64,000 nucleotides of DNA, from contig JAJFZO010000731.1 of the NCBI GenBank assembly GCA_021397835.1, positions 1,218,501-1,282,500 on the forward strand, given 5' to 3'. The stretch is from Moringa oleifera. Taxonomy: Eukaryota; Streptophyta; Magnoliopsida; Brassicales; Moringaceae. This document shows positions 1-17,664 of this stretch, one piece after another. The translations under genes and the position numbers were made by a program. The notes beneath the pieces are model-generated. The model was not told the DNA's origin and searched no databases. It saw nothing but the letters and a program-made list of their open reading frames with translations. How positions within the stretch are numbered: position 1 is the first letter of the stretch; each line of letters begins with the position of its first letter.

Positions 1-2540
1 ACACCACTTAAATGCCTAAAAAATAATAAAGCATCCCAAGATCAGTCATATCAAATTCAATCACCATAGACTTTTTGAACTTGTTAAACATGGCAACATC
101 ACTCCTAGTAAGAATAAGATCATCAACATATAAGTAAATAATAATCATCTTACCTTCATCACCAACCTTGGTAAAAAGTATATGCTCATATGAACACTTT
201 TGAAAGCCTTCGTTTAGAAAGTAAGCTTCGATGTGACTATATCAAGCCCTTGGGGCTTGCTTTAATCTGTACAAAGCCTTCTTTAACCTGTACACCTTGT
301 ACTCATTTCCATGCTTACATATCCAGGAGATTGATCAACAAATAATTATTTTTTCAAATCACCATGTAAAAACGTCGATTTCACATCTAATTGGAAAATA
401 GGCCATAAATTTTGAGTTGCAAGAGCAATCACCAACCTGATTGTATCATGATGAGCAACAGGGGCAAACACCTCTTTGTAATCAACACCAAATTCCTGCT
501 TATAGCCTTTAGCTATTAAGTGCGCCTTGAATTTGTTAACCTCGTCATTTTCTTTCAGTTTTATCTTGTAAACTCACTTCACACCAATTGCTTTGTGCCC
601 TTTAGGAAGATCAGTTAACTCCCAAGTGTTGTTATGTTCAATGACTGCCATTTCTTCATTCATTGCCTTTCTCCATTTGGACTCTTTGACAGCTTCTTCA
701 AACGCTACGAGATCACAATCTGAAAATAGAGCAAAATAAGTAACTTCTTCATTAATTCCCTTTACCACAAAATTCTCCATCCATGCAGGTCTCCTCTTGT
801 TACGTTGAGGACGCTCATTTGCTGGTTCAACTGATTTTTGCTCACTTTGCAATTACACTATTGGCTGCTGCCTCCCATCTTCCTTATTACCACCAAAATC
901 AACTTGTATTTGTTATTGCACTATTACTGTTGCCTCCTATCTTCATTATCACCATTAAAATCAACTTGTATTTGTTGTTCAGCTTTATCTGCATCCCAAT
1001 CCAAAAATGACCCTCATCGAACACCACATCACGACTTATAATAATTTTCTTGGTGATAGGATTAAACAATTTGTATGCTTTTGATTGCTCACTAACACCA
1101 AGAGAAATTCATTTTCTTATTTTGTCATCAAACTTTTTTCTCTTTTGATCTGGAACATGGGCATAGGCAACATGCTCAAAAATTTTAAAATAATCTACAT
1201 TTGATCTTTGATCACTCTAGGCTTTTTGTAGTGTGATATTTTGAACAGCTACAATGGGGCTTTTATTCAAGATATGGACGCTCCAATTAACTACTTCAGG
1301 CCAAAAAGCTTTTGGAACTCCACTCCTTGTCAAAAGACTTCGTACCATGTTCAGAATTGTGCGATTCTTCCTTTTGCGAATGCCATTTTATTGAGGTGTA
1401 TATGTTGCTGTTAGTTGCTTTTTAATTCCTTACTTATCACAAAAAACAACAAATTCTTCCGAATTATATTCTCCACCATGATCATTGCACAACCCCTTGA
1501 TTGGAGTCCCTGCTTCTTTTTTAACTAGAGCGTTGAAAATTTTAAAGACTGTGAGAGCTTCAGATTTTTCTTGCAAATAATAAACCCAAGTTTTTCTACT
1601 AAAATCATCAATGAAAGATATAAAATATCATTTACCTCTATTTGACATTGGAATGATCGGTCCACACAAGTCTGAATGCATAAGCTCTAATGCCTTCCTC
1701 GCTCTCCATGATTTTTCTTTTTAAAATGGTTCTCGATGTTGTTTACCGATGACACATTCTTCACACACTTGAGAAGAAGTTTGAATTTGTGGGAGGCCTG
1801 TCACCATATTCCTTTGCTGCAATGTTTTTAAACCTCCAAAATTCAAATGCCCATACCGAAAGTGCCAAAGCTAGCTTTCATCTCGCAACCTTACAGAAAA
1901 GCATGAGTTGGTGATGGTACGGAGGTACAATGGAAACATTCTGTTACATGTCATATCAACTTGGGCAATTAAACCCAATTTTTCATCTTGAATTTTGCAA
2001 ACTCCATCTTTAATGGAAATCTCATATCTTTTTTTCTTATAGTTGGCCAATACGCAACAAATTTGTTCTCAAATCTGGAACAAAAAGGATATTAGATATA
2101 GTCTGAAAAACATTACTTTTTGTTTGAATTATTGCCTCTCATTTTCCCATCACGGAGACTCTTGAATCATCACCAAACTTCTCATTGTCCAGAAAAAACT
2201 TGGACGTGTCTTTGCAAAGGATAGTTTCCAAGATTGAACGATCAATCGCTAGGAAAAGATAATTTTTTGCCTTTAAATCTTTCAAGCGCAGCCCTTCTAT
2301 TTTATAAGCCTCTGTCACTGCTGTGCCATTCGCTGGTTCCTCAATTCCTTCATAAACAACCTACCAATACTCCTTGGACCTCAAGACGTTCTCCATCAAC
2401 ATACTTCAGTGATTGTAGTGTCCATCAAAGCAGGGAATGGATGGTTGAACAAAGTTGTCAGTGGCCATCACTTTGTTTGTTGTTGCTGCTGCAAAAAAAA
2501 AAAAAAAAAGACTAAGGCTTAAACTAAGCTCTGATGCCAC
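1..2540 (-). pseudogene. Ty1/copia retrotransposon internal region (gag and pol remnants)
   Basis: Read on the minus strand, this is a degenerate copia polyprotein. Near 2468 a gag-like start is followed by broken frames and then a recognisable gag piece (about 2205-2340, LKDLKAKNYLF and SILETILCKDTSK). Downstream come the GAG-pre-integrase segment (WHFRYGHLNFGGL, about 1820-1860), the integrase core (DDFSRKTWVYYL, about 1560-1610; AFWPEVVNW, about 1280-1310) and the start of reverse transcriptase (WRKAMNEEMAVIEHNNTWEL, about 605-680). Many stops and frameshifts interrupt it. The rest of gag, the zinc knuckle and the protease start seem deleted, because gag jumps directly to the linker before the integrase. 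The element runs off the left window edge inside reverse transcriptase, so the other LTR is not visible. Family assignment is firm; exact domain limits are approximate. Confidence 0.85.
2528..2539 (-). other. primer-binding site of the copia element
   Basis: On the minus strand this reads TGGCATCAGAGC, one base different from TGGTATCAGAGC, the complement of the plant initiator tRNA-Met 3' end used by most copia elements. It lies one base inside the LTR boundary, which fixes both the orientation of the element and the LTR edge. Confidence 0.75.
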
Positions 2541-2781
2541 TGTTATGAATAAAAGCTGCTACAAAGGATTAAAGGTACAGACAGAGGAGGATTGAATTTA
2601 TCTACTGCACATTATTATTCACTAATCAATGCCTTTAAATAGGCAAAATTTTAACAGCTGATAGCTAGAGATAAGGGGAATAATAACAGTAAAATATTGA
2701 TAAATCACTAACAGAATATTTGCCAAAAACATGGTCATTTTAACCAACTAATTGACTCAATCAAACTTCACAGCCTTAACA
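2541..2781 (-). repeat. copia LTR (5' LTR of the minus-strand element)
   Basis: A 241 bp block begins TGTTA and ends TAACA on the plus strand, so it has inverted TG...CA ends. It abuts the tRNA-Met primer-binding site. By position it is the 5' LTR of the element whose coding remnant fills bases 1-2540. The partner LTR lies outside the window, so identity and age cannot be judged. No target duplication can be checked. Confidence 0.65.
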
Positions 2782-4609
2782 ATCTGAATGAGACAGACAG
2801 GTCACTTCTCTAGAAATAGGCAACTTAGAGTCTTAGTGCATTATATATTGAAAGGAACAAATTTTCTGGTGAGATTTCCATCACCTTCCGGAGGTTATAC
2901 GTACAAGCTTGCAAGTTCTTTGAGTGGAGAGGTAATTCTTTTTTATGGAACCATTCTTACTTCTCTGAATTCTTTAAAAAACTTTGGAAGTGTTAGATCC
3001 CTCTCAACAGCAACCTGTCTAGCCAAACTCCAAAGTACTTTGAAAGTTTATCTTTCTAATTAGTATATTTAAATTTATCTTTTATTTACTTGGAGATGTA
3101 TGGGTACCAATAAGAACATTCTTTCGTTCATCAACACAATAAAAGAAGGTTTTTTTAATAATTTAAAAAATTATTAACTGTTTTAAAAATATGAATTATT
3201 TTTCATTTTAATCAAAATAGGTAAGAATATATCACAGTTTTGAAATATAAATAAAATATAAAATAGTTCACATTTCATTAACATTTTTATTTATTATTTC
3301 AAAAGTGTGAATAAAAAATAAAATAATTCATAATTTATTAACACATTTATTTATAATTTTATTATTTTACATAATATCAATAACCCTTTATCCACAACTT
3401 CAATAAAAGTGCAGATAAAAAATATTTGATCAATCTTTTATATTTAATATTTTTTAAAAATATTTTCAACCGGTTTATCAAATGGCAATGTTCACATAGT
3501 CCATGAGAACCACTCATCGTGAGCTTCTATCATTATAGTGCGCTTGGTTGCAAAATCAACCTTCTCTTGTGATTCCTTCAATGGCTCTGAAAGAATTACG
3601 GCCCACCAACTTCCTCCGTGTCGTCCAGCACAAGGAGCTTCGATCAGAAATGCTTATGGTTTAATGTGTTCATAATAAGCAATTAAGTCAGTGTCAATGA
3701 TGATGCTATACACTGACTTTGCTGGCACACAAGTTTTTTATTTGTAAGAAAAATCACAAACAATGACACTTTTTCATCATTATTTTTTAAAATTATTATA
3801 ATTTTTTTAAAAAAATTAATTTTATAATTTTTTTGTAACATTATTATAAATTAATGATAACGTTTAAAAATTATAATAAATTCGTTATAGCTTTTGGAAT
3901 GAAGCATAGCTTTATGACAATGGTTACATGGCCATCATAGCTCTATGGATGACTTTTGAAGAAACATAATAAATCATCATACAATTTGTTATTACACAAT
4001 AATTTATAATAAATTATTGTTATAATATTTTTTAAAATATTAAAAATAGTTTACAATAATATTAATTAAATATATATATTTTCAAATTAATGAATACAAT
4101 AATTAAATAATAAATTTTAGAATAAAATATTAATTATTTATTTTAAATGTATATATTAAATTATATATTAATAGCAGACATATATCTATTTTTATTTTTC
4201 AACATCAAATAAATATTTATAGTAAACATACAAGCATTTTTAATTGTTATATTAAATTCACACATTTTTATTAATATTTAAATATTTAAAATTCTTTAAT
4301 GATAAAAAAATATTATTTAATCTAATGATATGATTCTCGCAACGTCTATTAAAGGTTTCGAGTTGGAACTGCATAATATTTTTTTTAAAAAAAAAATTAA
4401 TTTATTTTTTATTTAAATTTTATGATAATTTTAAAAATTATCATAAATTTAAGACGATTGTAAAACTGTTATAAAAATTTTAAGACAATGAATACTGCCC
4501 ATGTTTCCTTAAATATCATAAAACTTTTTTTATGTGATTTTTAACCATTATAAAAGTTTTTTTTTTTTTTTTTAAGTATCTCCATTGGACTTTAACAAAA
4601 ACAAACAAT
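2782..4609. other. AT-rich intergenic DNA, no gene recognised
   Basis: An open frame at 2788-3063 (+) has no family I recognise and sits against the copia LTR. From 3140 the sequence is very AT-rich. About 3238-3362 holds two imperfect direct copies of a ~62 bp A/T-rich stretch. About 3850-4560 has imperfect inverted repeats around ATAATTT-type motifs, and an uninterrupted T run lies near 4556-4574. No splice-compatible coding sequence was seen. Confidence 0.5.
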
Positions 4610-5085
4610 CTGCATGGTTAGCGTTCATGCTGAGCAGGCATTGCGCTGAGTGCTGACAATACCATCCAGTGTCTCCGTGGCAGCATGTAAGCACCAACAG
4701 AGTCACCTTAGAAGCCTAGCAATACTCAAAGAACTGACATGAAGGGCGTCAAGAGATTCGTACCTGCATCTGACCCAGGTTGCGGTTGACCAACCCAGGT
4801 GTTCAATGGCTTCCAAATTCACGTTAACTCCCATGGCCTTAGCAAACTTGACAGCGACATGGCCAAGCCCGCCGAGACCAGCCAGGCCTACATGCATAGC
4901 AGGCTTATCGAGCCCATAGTATCTCAATGGGTTGTACACAGTGATTCAAGCGCACAAGGGAGGAGCACAGCACAGGCATCAAGAGGAGGCTTGTGGGAGA
5001 ATACGAACCGCGTAGATCATGGTGTCGGAGAAACTTATCATAATACCAACTCTTTGATCCGAGTACCATCACATAAAATTCCCAA
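4610..5085 (-). pseudogene. cinnamyl/mannitol alcohol dehydrogenase (CAD-like) pseudogene fragment
   Basis: Minus-strand translation near 4820-4945 gives [11 protein letters not shown], then [18 protein letters not shown], the NAD(P)-binding GxGGxG segment typical of zinc-dependent CAD and mannitol dehydrogenases. Before it (about 4950-5040), SDTM and PLDACA-like pieces of the same family occur in different frames with stops in between, so there are nonsense and frameshift breaks. After it, homology decays, and a piece resembling the family's TMDGIIDTVSA segment reappears near 4650-4680 (ETLDGIVST). No catalytic zinc-site region is seen. This is a single-exon remnant; no functional product is expected. 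Confidence 0.75.
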
Positions 5086-6352
5086 AATCAGATTAATTAA
5101 GAGACTTGGGGAAAAGAGACCGCATCCATGACCAAGTGCGTACAATTTTTGTACAGCTAAAAAGACCATAAAACTTTCTAAAGCTCAACGGACATGACAG
5201 TTTGCTTTTGGCATTCAAAAGTAGTTATTTGCAAGAGTTAATTTTAAAAAAAATCAAGAACAACCAAGAGCTAAATAGTGTCGAAAATAGTTATTTTTAT
5301 TATAATTTCTGATATATTTGTACGAAAAACCCCTTTTTCATAGTGCAGCCTCCTTAGGAATTTAAGAATTGATCAGACTAATTGACACTGTTGTGAAAAG
5401 TTGAACCTCTCAGTCAGTGACTACATGTACGCTTATGTGGAATTCAATCAGAATCTGCCTCATTTTCAATAGGGCAACGAATAACCAACTACTTTTTTAA
5501 TCCCTCCATCCCTTCAACACAATATGCACGCACACAGGTAGGGCTAGCAACATCACACATGCCCATAATTATCACATACATGGTTTTAACCTTACCTTCA
5601 ACTTGAATTACATTAATAGTAAAATAAAATACAAATGTCCAATAAATACAGTTTTTTTAAATATAAAATCATGAAACAAATAATATCCTCATACAATTAA
5701 CCCAAACTTTTTTAATCAGAATCAATTAACCCTACAACTCGAAAACCTAACATTAACAAATCGTGCTTTAAAACCATCCCTCATAAAACAAATATTACTT
5801 TCAAGACATCTGAATAGGAGGCAATAAAATGAAAACCAGAACATTATAATGGTAATGAATATAAGTCTTTGGCGACATGGACAAAATTCCCATTTTCCAT
5901 AAAAACAGATTACATAATTCCTCTGAAATTAATCTGTAGGCATTGGCATGGGAGATGCAATGAATTAGATTACCAGTTTAAAGACAAAAATTCTCAATCC
6001 ACAACATCATCACCTACTTCCAAACAAAAATTTAAAAAGGAATCAACAGACACAACTCCTAAATTGTTTTTGGCCTGCCACAGCATCCCAAAAAGGGTCC
6101 AATTAAACTTAAAACCCATCACATATACATGCAAAGGAATCTCCATCACATATGTTTAAACCATCACCAGTCATCACTACTCTACTATGTTTCTTGTCAG
6201 AAAAAAAAACAAAAAAAAAAAAAAACAAAACAAAACGAAAAGAACCATCCAGAAATCCATTCACCATCAGTGTACAAGCCCATCACACAGATCAATCACA
6301 CAACCGCACACATCATCTTACTCCACCTCCTCAAAAGATAGCCAGCATTCCC
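5086..6352. other. intergenic DNA and presumed 3' flank/UTR of eIF4A-III
   Basis: The segment is AT-rich. The part nearest 6352 is presumably the 3' UTR of the minus-strand helicase gene. An A-rich tract with C interruptions lies at about 6202-6240. Open frames at 5869-6159 and 6129-6511 (+) are antisense to the UTR or last exon, show no known domain, and are not called as genes. Confidence 0.4.
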
Positions 6353-10909
<4,557 letters not shown>

Positions 10910-11100
10910 TAGGCTGCTCTCGGCTCACTTGCCCCTATCGGTTGCCTTACCTCTCCGAAGGATGAGATTTTCTCCCACTAGAGCTATGAATTGCCTTCGC
11001 CCTTCACCCTATGCGACCGCGCTTAACAGAGAGATACGACAGGGTTTTCGTTACACAGGGAGGGAAGAATAAGTCGGTGTTAGTAGGTGCATAGTAGAAG
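10910..11100 (-). promoter_or_regulatory. presumed 5' UTR and proximal promoter of eIF4A-III
   Basis: This segment lies immediately upstream of the ATG. The 35-40 bases before the start are similar to the sequence preceding the start of the eIF4A-III duplicate at 30299, which suggests a shared 5' leader. Near 11040 the minus strand reads AAAACCCTG, a partial telo-box-like word often found in promoters of translation and RNA-processing genes. No clear TATA element was picked out; limits are arbitrary. Confidence 0.35.
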
Positions 11101-11529
11101 TGATTTTAACTGATTTTGAACCAATGAAAATAGTCCACGTCGGTTTGCTCAATTGTAATACCACTATGGACTTGTTTCAGTTAGTTTAAGAACCAATGAT
11201 TACGTAGGCATACTAACATCCAATTATACCTCCACATATAATCAGCTGTCCTGATTCAATGTGTATACCAGTTCGAAACAGTTTACACTCTTTTTAAACA
11301 GGAGATATTGGAAATAAATTCAAATCATCTATAATATTAATATATATAAATAAAATTTTTAGATATAAACTAATATTTTCTAAAAACATTAACCAAAGTT
11401 AAGTTTTAAATTTTAAAAAAATAATATTGAAATTATTATATAATTTCTGATTTTAAATTTCATAAAATTTATTTGAAATTTTAGTTTAAATAATGTTATA
11501 TGTATTGCGTAAATTTTAAACTTTTTTTA
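11101..11529. other. intergenic DNA, nothing recognised
   Basis: This is AT-rich sequence between the eIF4A-III promoter and the degenerate tandem array. No open frame, RNA gene or mobile-element end was recognised. Confidence 0.5.
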
Positions 11530-14500
11530 ATAATAATATATTTGCTACTAATATGGTTAAGGATGAAATTCATATATCAGATTGCTCTCATATTATACGC
11601 TTTAATTTGCCAAGACAATTTGAAATTATGTTCAGTCTCACGGATGAGCATTACAAAATAATTCTTAATTTATCATCTTGCTTGAAAACAATGAAAAAAA
11701 ACTTTAATAAACTGTGAAGAAAGATGTTGTTTCATCATGAAAAATATTATTTATTTTGTAATGATTATTTGCTACTAATATGGTTAGGGAGGAAACTCAT
11801 GTCCCAAACTGCCTCTATATTGTACGCTTTGATCTATTTAAGACAGTTTAAAATTATATTCAATCTCAAGATGAGTATGACAAAATATATCTTTCTCGAT
11901 TTGTCATCTTGATAAAAGACCATAAAGAAAAACCTTTTATAATCATAATGAATTTTTTTTATAGCGATTATTTGCTACTGATGTGGTTAAGAAAGGAATT
12001 CATGTCCCAAACTGCTCATGTATTATAAACTTTAATTTAGTCAAGATATTTTGAAATTATGTTCAGTTTCACGAAAGAGCACAACAATATAATTCTTAAT
12101 TTTTCATCTCGCTGAAAAATTGTGAAGAAAGACTTTAATGAACAACAAGGAAATATCTCTTTTCTTCACAGTTGAAAAACTATATAAAAAAAATATCTCT
12201 CTTTCTTCACATCCTCACTCTTTATATTTTAAGAATCGTGAAGAAAAGCCATTTTTTAATCATGAAGATTTTTTTTTTTGTAGTGATTATTTTCTAGTGA
12301 TGTAGTTAAGGAGAAAATTCATTTCCTAATTTACTTCGATATTATATGCTTTAATCTACCCAATGTAGTATAAAAGTTATGTTCAATCTTGTGAACGAGC
12401 ATGACAAAATAATTCTGAATTTTTTATCTTGTTGGAAAATCCTAAAGAAAGACTTTAATGAAATATGAATAAAGCCCCCTTTCTTCAAAGTTGAAAAACT
12501 GTGGAGAAAATGTGTCTCTCTTTCTTCACAACTTCATTCTTCATACTTTCAGAATCGTGAAAAAAAGCCTTTTTTAACCATGGAGAAAATCAAAATTTTC
12601 CATGTAATGATTATTTGCTACTAATGTGGTTGAAAAAGGAATTCATATCTCAAACTGCTCTTGTGTTATATGCGTTGATCTACCCAAAATAGTTCAATGT
12701 TATGTTCAATTCTGCAGATAAGTAAGACAAAATAATTCTTAATTCATCATCTTATAAAAAAAAATGGAGAAAAACTTTAATGAACCATGAGAGGAGATCT
12801 CATTTTTTTTCATAGTTCAAAAATTATGAAGAAAAGGTACATCTTTTTCTTCACATCTTCATTCTTCACATTTTCAAAACCATGAAGACATGTATTTTTT
12901 AACCAAGAAGAAACCTTTTTTTTTTTTTTTTGTATAGTTGCTACAATATTGGTTAAAGAGAGAATTCATATCCCAAATTTCTCCTGTATTGTTTGATTTG
13001 ATTTACTTTAAATTGTTCAAAATTATATTCAGTCTCGTAGATGAGCATGACAAAATAATTCTTGATTTGTCATCTTGATTTAAAGCAGTGAAGAAAGACT
13101 TTAATAAACTATGAAAAAAAAAACTCTTTTTCTTCATATCCTTATTCTTTACATTTTAAGAATCATGAAAAGAAACTTTTTTTTAATCACAGAGAAAACT
13201 CTTTTTTTCTTATAGTGATTATTTACTACTGACGTGATTAAGAAAGGAATTTGTATCCTAAATTTTTTCTATGTTGTACATTTTGATCTGCCTAAGATAG
13301 TATGAATTTATGTTCAGTCTCGCGGATGAGCATGACAAAATAAGTCTCAATTTGTTATTTCGTTGAAAATTATGAAGAAAGACTCTAATGACTTGTAAAG
13401 AAAGACCCTCTTTTTTCACAGTTCAAAAACTATGCAGAAAATGTGTATCTCTTTCTTCACATCTTCATTCTTTGCATTTTTAAAACTATGAAGAAAATTA
13501 ATTTTTAACCGTGAAGAAAACCTATTTTTTTCTTGTAAGGAATATTTGCTACTGATGTGATTAAGGAGGAAATTCATACCCCATATTGCCCTTGTGTTGT
13601 ATACTTTAATTCCAAGACGGTCTGAAGTTATTTTTAGTCTCGTTGGCGAGTACAACAAAATAATTCTCAATTTTTCATGTATTGAAAAACAACGAAGAAA
13701 GACTTTAATGAATTGTGAAGAAAGATTATCATTCTTCATAGTTCAAAAATTATGAAGAAAATGTACCTTTCATTATTCACGTCTTTATTTTTTATATTTT
13801 CAAAACTGTGAAGAAAAGCTTTTTTTAACTGTGAATAATTTTTTTTAACCGTGAAAAAATTAATTTTTTAGTGATTATCAATTATTGATATGGTTGAGGA
13901 GAAAATTTGTATCCAAACTACTCTTGTGTTGGATGCTTTAATTTATCCAAAAAAATTTGAAATTAAGTTCATCCCACAGATGAGCACAATAAAATAATTC
14001 TCAATTTGTCATCTTGTTGAAAAATCGAGAAGAAAGACTTCAATAGACTATGAAGAAAGAGCTGTGAAAAAAAGATTTCTTTCTTTTTTTCACAAATCCA
14101 TTCTTCACATTAGAATCATGAAGAAATATCTTTTTTAATTGTGAAGAAAATCCTTTTTTTTCTTGCAGTGATTATTTGCTATTAGTGTGACTAAGGAGGG
14201 AATTTATGTCCCAAACTACTCCTGTTTTGTATATTTTAATATACCCAAAACAATCCAAAAATATATTCAATCTCAAGGACGAGCACAACAAAATAATTTT
14301 TGATTTATCATTTTATTAAAAAATCATGCAAAAAGACTTCATTCCTTCAAAGTTCAAAAACTATGAAAAGAATGTGCATCTCTTTTTTCACATCCTCATT
14401 CTTCACATTTTAAGAACGATGAAGAAAAACCTCTTTAATTGTGGAGAAAATAAAATTTTTATTATAGTGATAATTTTTTACTGATATCGTTATTAAGGGT

Positions 14501-15730
14501 ATTCATGTCTCAAATTGCTTTTATGTTGTATGCTTTGATTTACACAAGCAGTCCAAAATTATGTTTAGCCCCGCAAATGAGCACAATAAAATAATTCTCA
14601 ATTTATCATCTTACTTTAAAACAATGAAGAAAAATTTTAATAAATAATAAAGAAAGACCTTCTTTCTTCACAGTTTAAAAACTATGAAGAAAATGTGTCT
14701 TTCATTGTTCACATTCTCATTCCACACATTTTCAAAACTATGAAGAAATGCGTTTTTAATCGTGAAGAAATTTTTTTTCTTGTAGCGATTAGTTGCTATT
14801 GATATGGTTAAAAGGGGATTCATTTCTCAAACTTCTCTTGTATTGTATGCTTTAATCCATCCAAGACAATTCGAAGTTATGCCCGTCTCACTAATAAGCA
14901 TGGCAAAATAATTCTTAATCCACCATTTTACCAAAAAACCTCAAAGAAAAGCCTTCGTTAAATGTGAATAAAACTTTTTTGTTTCTTGTAATTATTGTTT
15001 GCTACTAATATGGTTAAGGAGAGAGTTCATATCCCAAACAGTTTTTGTGTTATACGCTTTATTTTACTTAAGATAGTTCAAATTTAAGTTCAGTCCCATG
15101 GACAAGCACAACAAAATAATCTTTTATTTGTCATCTTGCTGAAAAATCATGAAAAAAGATCTTTTTTTTTTTTACAGTTTAAAAACTGTGAAGAAAAGCT
15201 GTCGCCCTTTTTTTACATCCTCATTTTTCACATTTTAGAATAGTGAAGAAAGATTTTTTTTAATAAAATAGAAAAAAAATTTTATAGTGATTATTTGCTA
15301 CGAATATGGTTAAGGAGAAAATTTGTGTCCTAAACTACTCTGATATTGTACGCTTTGTCAATCGAAGATAGTTCAAATGTATATTCAGTCTCACAAATGA
15401 GCACGATAAAATAATACTCAATTTGTCATCTTGCTAAAAAATCGTAAAGAAAAACTTTAATGAATCATGAAGAGATGTGCATCTCTTTCTTTACATCTTC
15501 ATTCTTCACATTTTCATAATTAAGAAGAAAATATTTTTTTAACCATGAAGAAAACCATTTTTTTCCTTGTTGTAATTATTTGCTACTGATATAGTTAAAG
15601 ATTGAATTTATGTCCTAAATTATTTTTGTGTTATACACTTTGATCTACCTAAGATAATTAAAAGTTATGTTCAGTCTCACAGATAAGAAAGATAAAGTAA
15701 TTTTCAATTTGTTATCTTGCTAAAAATATG
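11530..15730. repeat. degenerate tandem array, about 15 units of 200-335 bp
   Basis: The landmark TTTGCTACTRATRTGGTTAA recurs in degenerate form near 11544, 11771, 11974, 12294, 12617, 12940, 13225, 13548, 13882, 14178, 14477, 14794, 15001, 15297 and 15582. Three spacings are 323 bp; shorter ones look like internally deleted units. Within units the order is conserved: the landmark, then CCCAAACTGCTC, a TTYAGTCTC-type word, ACAAAATAATTCT, TTGTCATCTTG, AAGAAAGACTTTAATGA, then CTTCACAGTT paired with AACTGTGAAG, which can form a hairpin, then a T-run ending TCTTGTAGTG. The last word is the complement of CACTACAAGA, the classic terminus of CACTA transposons. No convincing gene lies in the array; the open frame at 13416-13739 (-) is repeat sequence. 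Confidence 0.85.
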
Positions 15731-17400
15731 AAGCCGTCTACTATAAATGACTTAGAGTCCTTAGAAGTTGTCATAGTCTAATTGTACATGTTTACAAGGG
15801 AAACATGGAATAAATGGATCATTTATTTAATATCATCAAAAGTGAAGATTCGAAGAGATACACAACTATAACCAAGGATTCATATGTATGCTATCTTAAA
15901 GTATGTCCAATTATAAAAACAAATGCATACTATATGAATGCAACTAGAGCATCAATTATTGTAGATTCAATTGTTTACTTTATACATCGTTATTGCAAAA
16001 AACTACTTCATGACTAGTATGTCTATAACTTCTCTATCGGTTATTTGAAAATGGTTATGTAATGTACAAGTAATAAAATAATTTTTTTTGTAGCATTTCT
16101 CTTATATGAAAGTAGCTTATGTTGCATTTGATGTTGTTGGCTACTATATAATTTTAGGTATTATACAACCGATTTTTAAGTATTCATTTTCTAAAGAATC
16201 CTATGAATTTAAGCTAACATTGCTTGCTGATGCAAGTTTTCAAATAATAGTTGGTCGGGCGAATAAAAGTTCTTATATAATAAAGTGGTTGATATGCCTT
16301 GAATCATGTAAGAAGCATATAACATGTCATAATTGAATTTGTCTACCCAACTTCTTAGGCTCACTTGAATAATAATATTTTTTAATAGTTATATCATACT
16401 TAAAAATTTTAATAATTAAGATGCATATTCTTATTTATTTTTTCTATCTTTAATAAATTTCTGATGTATTGAGTGCTTATAAAAGTGTTTAAGAAAATGA
16501 TGAAAGCTTAATTATTTCATACATGTTTTTACATATATTTTTCATTTTTAGATCATACATTATGCATTAATCATCATTCATTGGAGATCGATAAAATGGT
16601 ATTTTATAGAGTTAGTGTTTTAATCATCATTCATTAAGTGACCATTTGATATTTGAATATATTTTATTATATAAGAGGATAATGCACATAATATTTTAGT
16701 TATGAATGAGTACATTCGCTTTAGTTATATTGTAAGTTATAAATTTTTAATTTTTATATTTTAATTTGTAAATTTTAAAAATAAATAATGACAATTCATT
16801 AATAATAGTTAAATGACTTTTTAGTTATTTTTGTTTAATGATTGGTAAATAATTAATGATTTATACTTATTTAGATGATTAGTGTATAAATATTTATAAT
16901 AATTTTGGTGATAATTATTATTTGCTTTAACAAATTTATAATTTGGTCTATATCGATAATTATGTTGACATTTAATGGTAAAAAATTTAATTATTAATTT
17001 TTGTAAAAACTTGTCTTTAACAATAATTATTAATTACTTAACAATTATCATTAAATACATAGACAATTGGAAGTAATTGTTAATTATTGTAAATAAAATG
17101 AAAGTCAATTCACTCTTAACAATGATTGTTATTTGTCTTAACAATTACCGTTAAATACTTAAATGTTTAATAACAATTGTTAATTATCACAAACAAAATA
17201 AAAGTTAATTTATTTTTAGTGATAATTATCAATTGTTGCAATAAATAAATAAATATCAATTTACTTTTAGTGACATTTGTCAATTATTGCTAATAACTAC
17301 GGTTAATTACATTAGAAAGACCTACATGTTAGGTGCATTATCAAATTGAGACCTACATAAAAAATTACATCAAATTAGAACTCATATAACATATATTTTT
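15731..17400. other. AT-rich intergenic DNA with unrecognised short ORFs and a ~60 bp degenerate repeat
   Basis: Two plus-strand open frames, 15814-16017 and 16106-16336, are separated by a stop-rich stretch and match no family I recognise; they could be remnants of one transposon gene. About 16930-17310 carries several imperfect copies of an element built on AACAATTGTTAATTATTG-like words followed by AAATAAAATRAAAGTYAATT. No RNA gene was seen. Confidence 0.4.
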
Positions 17401-17664
17401 CAATGCGAGACCTCCATCAACAAAACCTATTGGAATTAACGGCATGGCTTACTCACATGATACGCGTATGCTTGTTACGTGTGCAATTACATTAAAGACC
17501 CTTTCATCACTGTAAAATGAAGCAAAATTACTCCTAACGAATTTGTGAAATTTTTCTCTTCATCTATCAAATTCAAGCATTGTTTGTTGCTAAAATCTGA
17601 GATTCAAGTACGCATCTTTTAACTCTATCACTTTGTTGTTTTTTTTTTGCATCAATTGAGAAAA

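Noticed and set aside
2788..3063. 91-codon open frame beside the copia LTR
   Set aside because: No recognisable family and no splice context; kept only as a note in the intergenic entry.
16106..16336. 76-codon open frame, possible transposon gene
   Set aside because: Could not be tied to any transposase family from its sequence.
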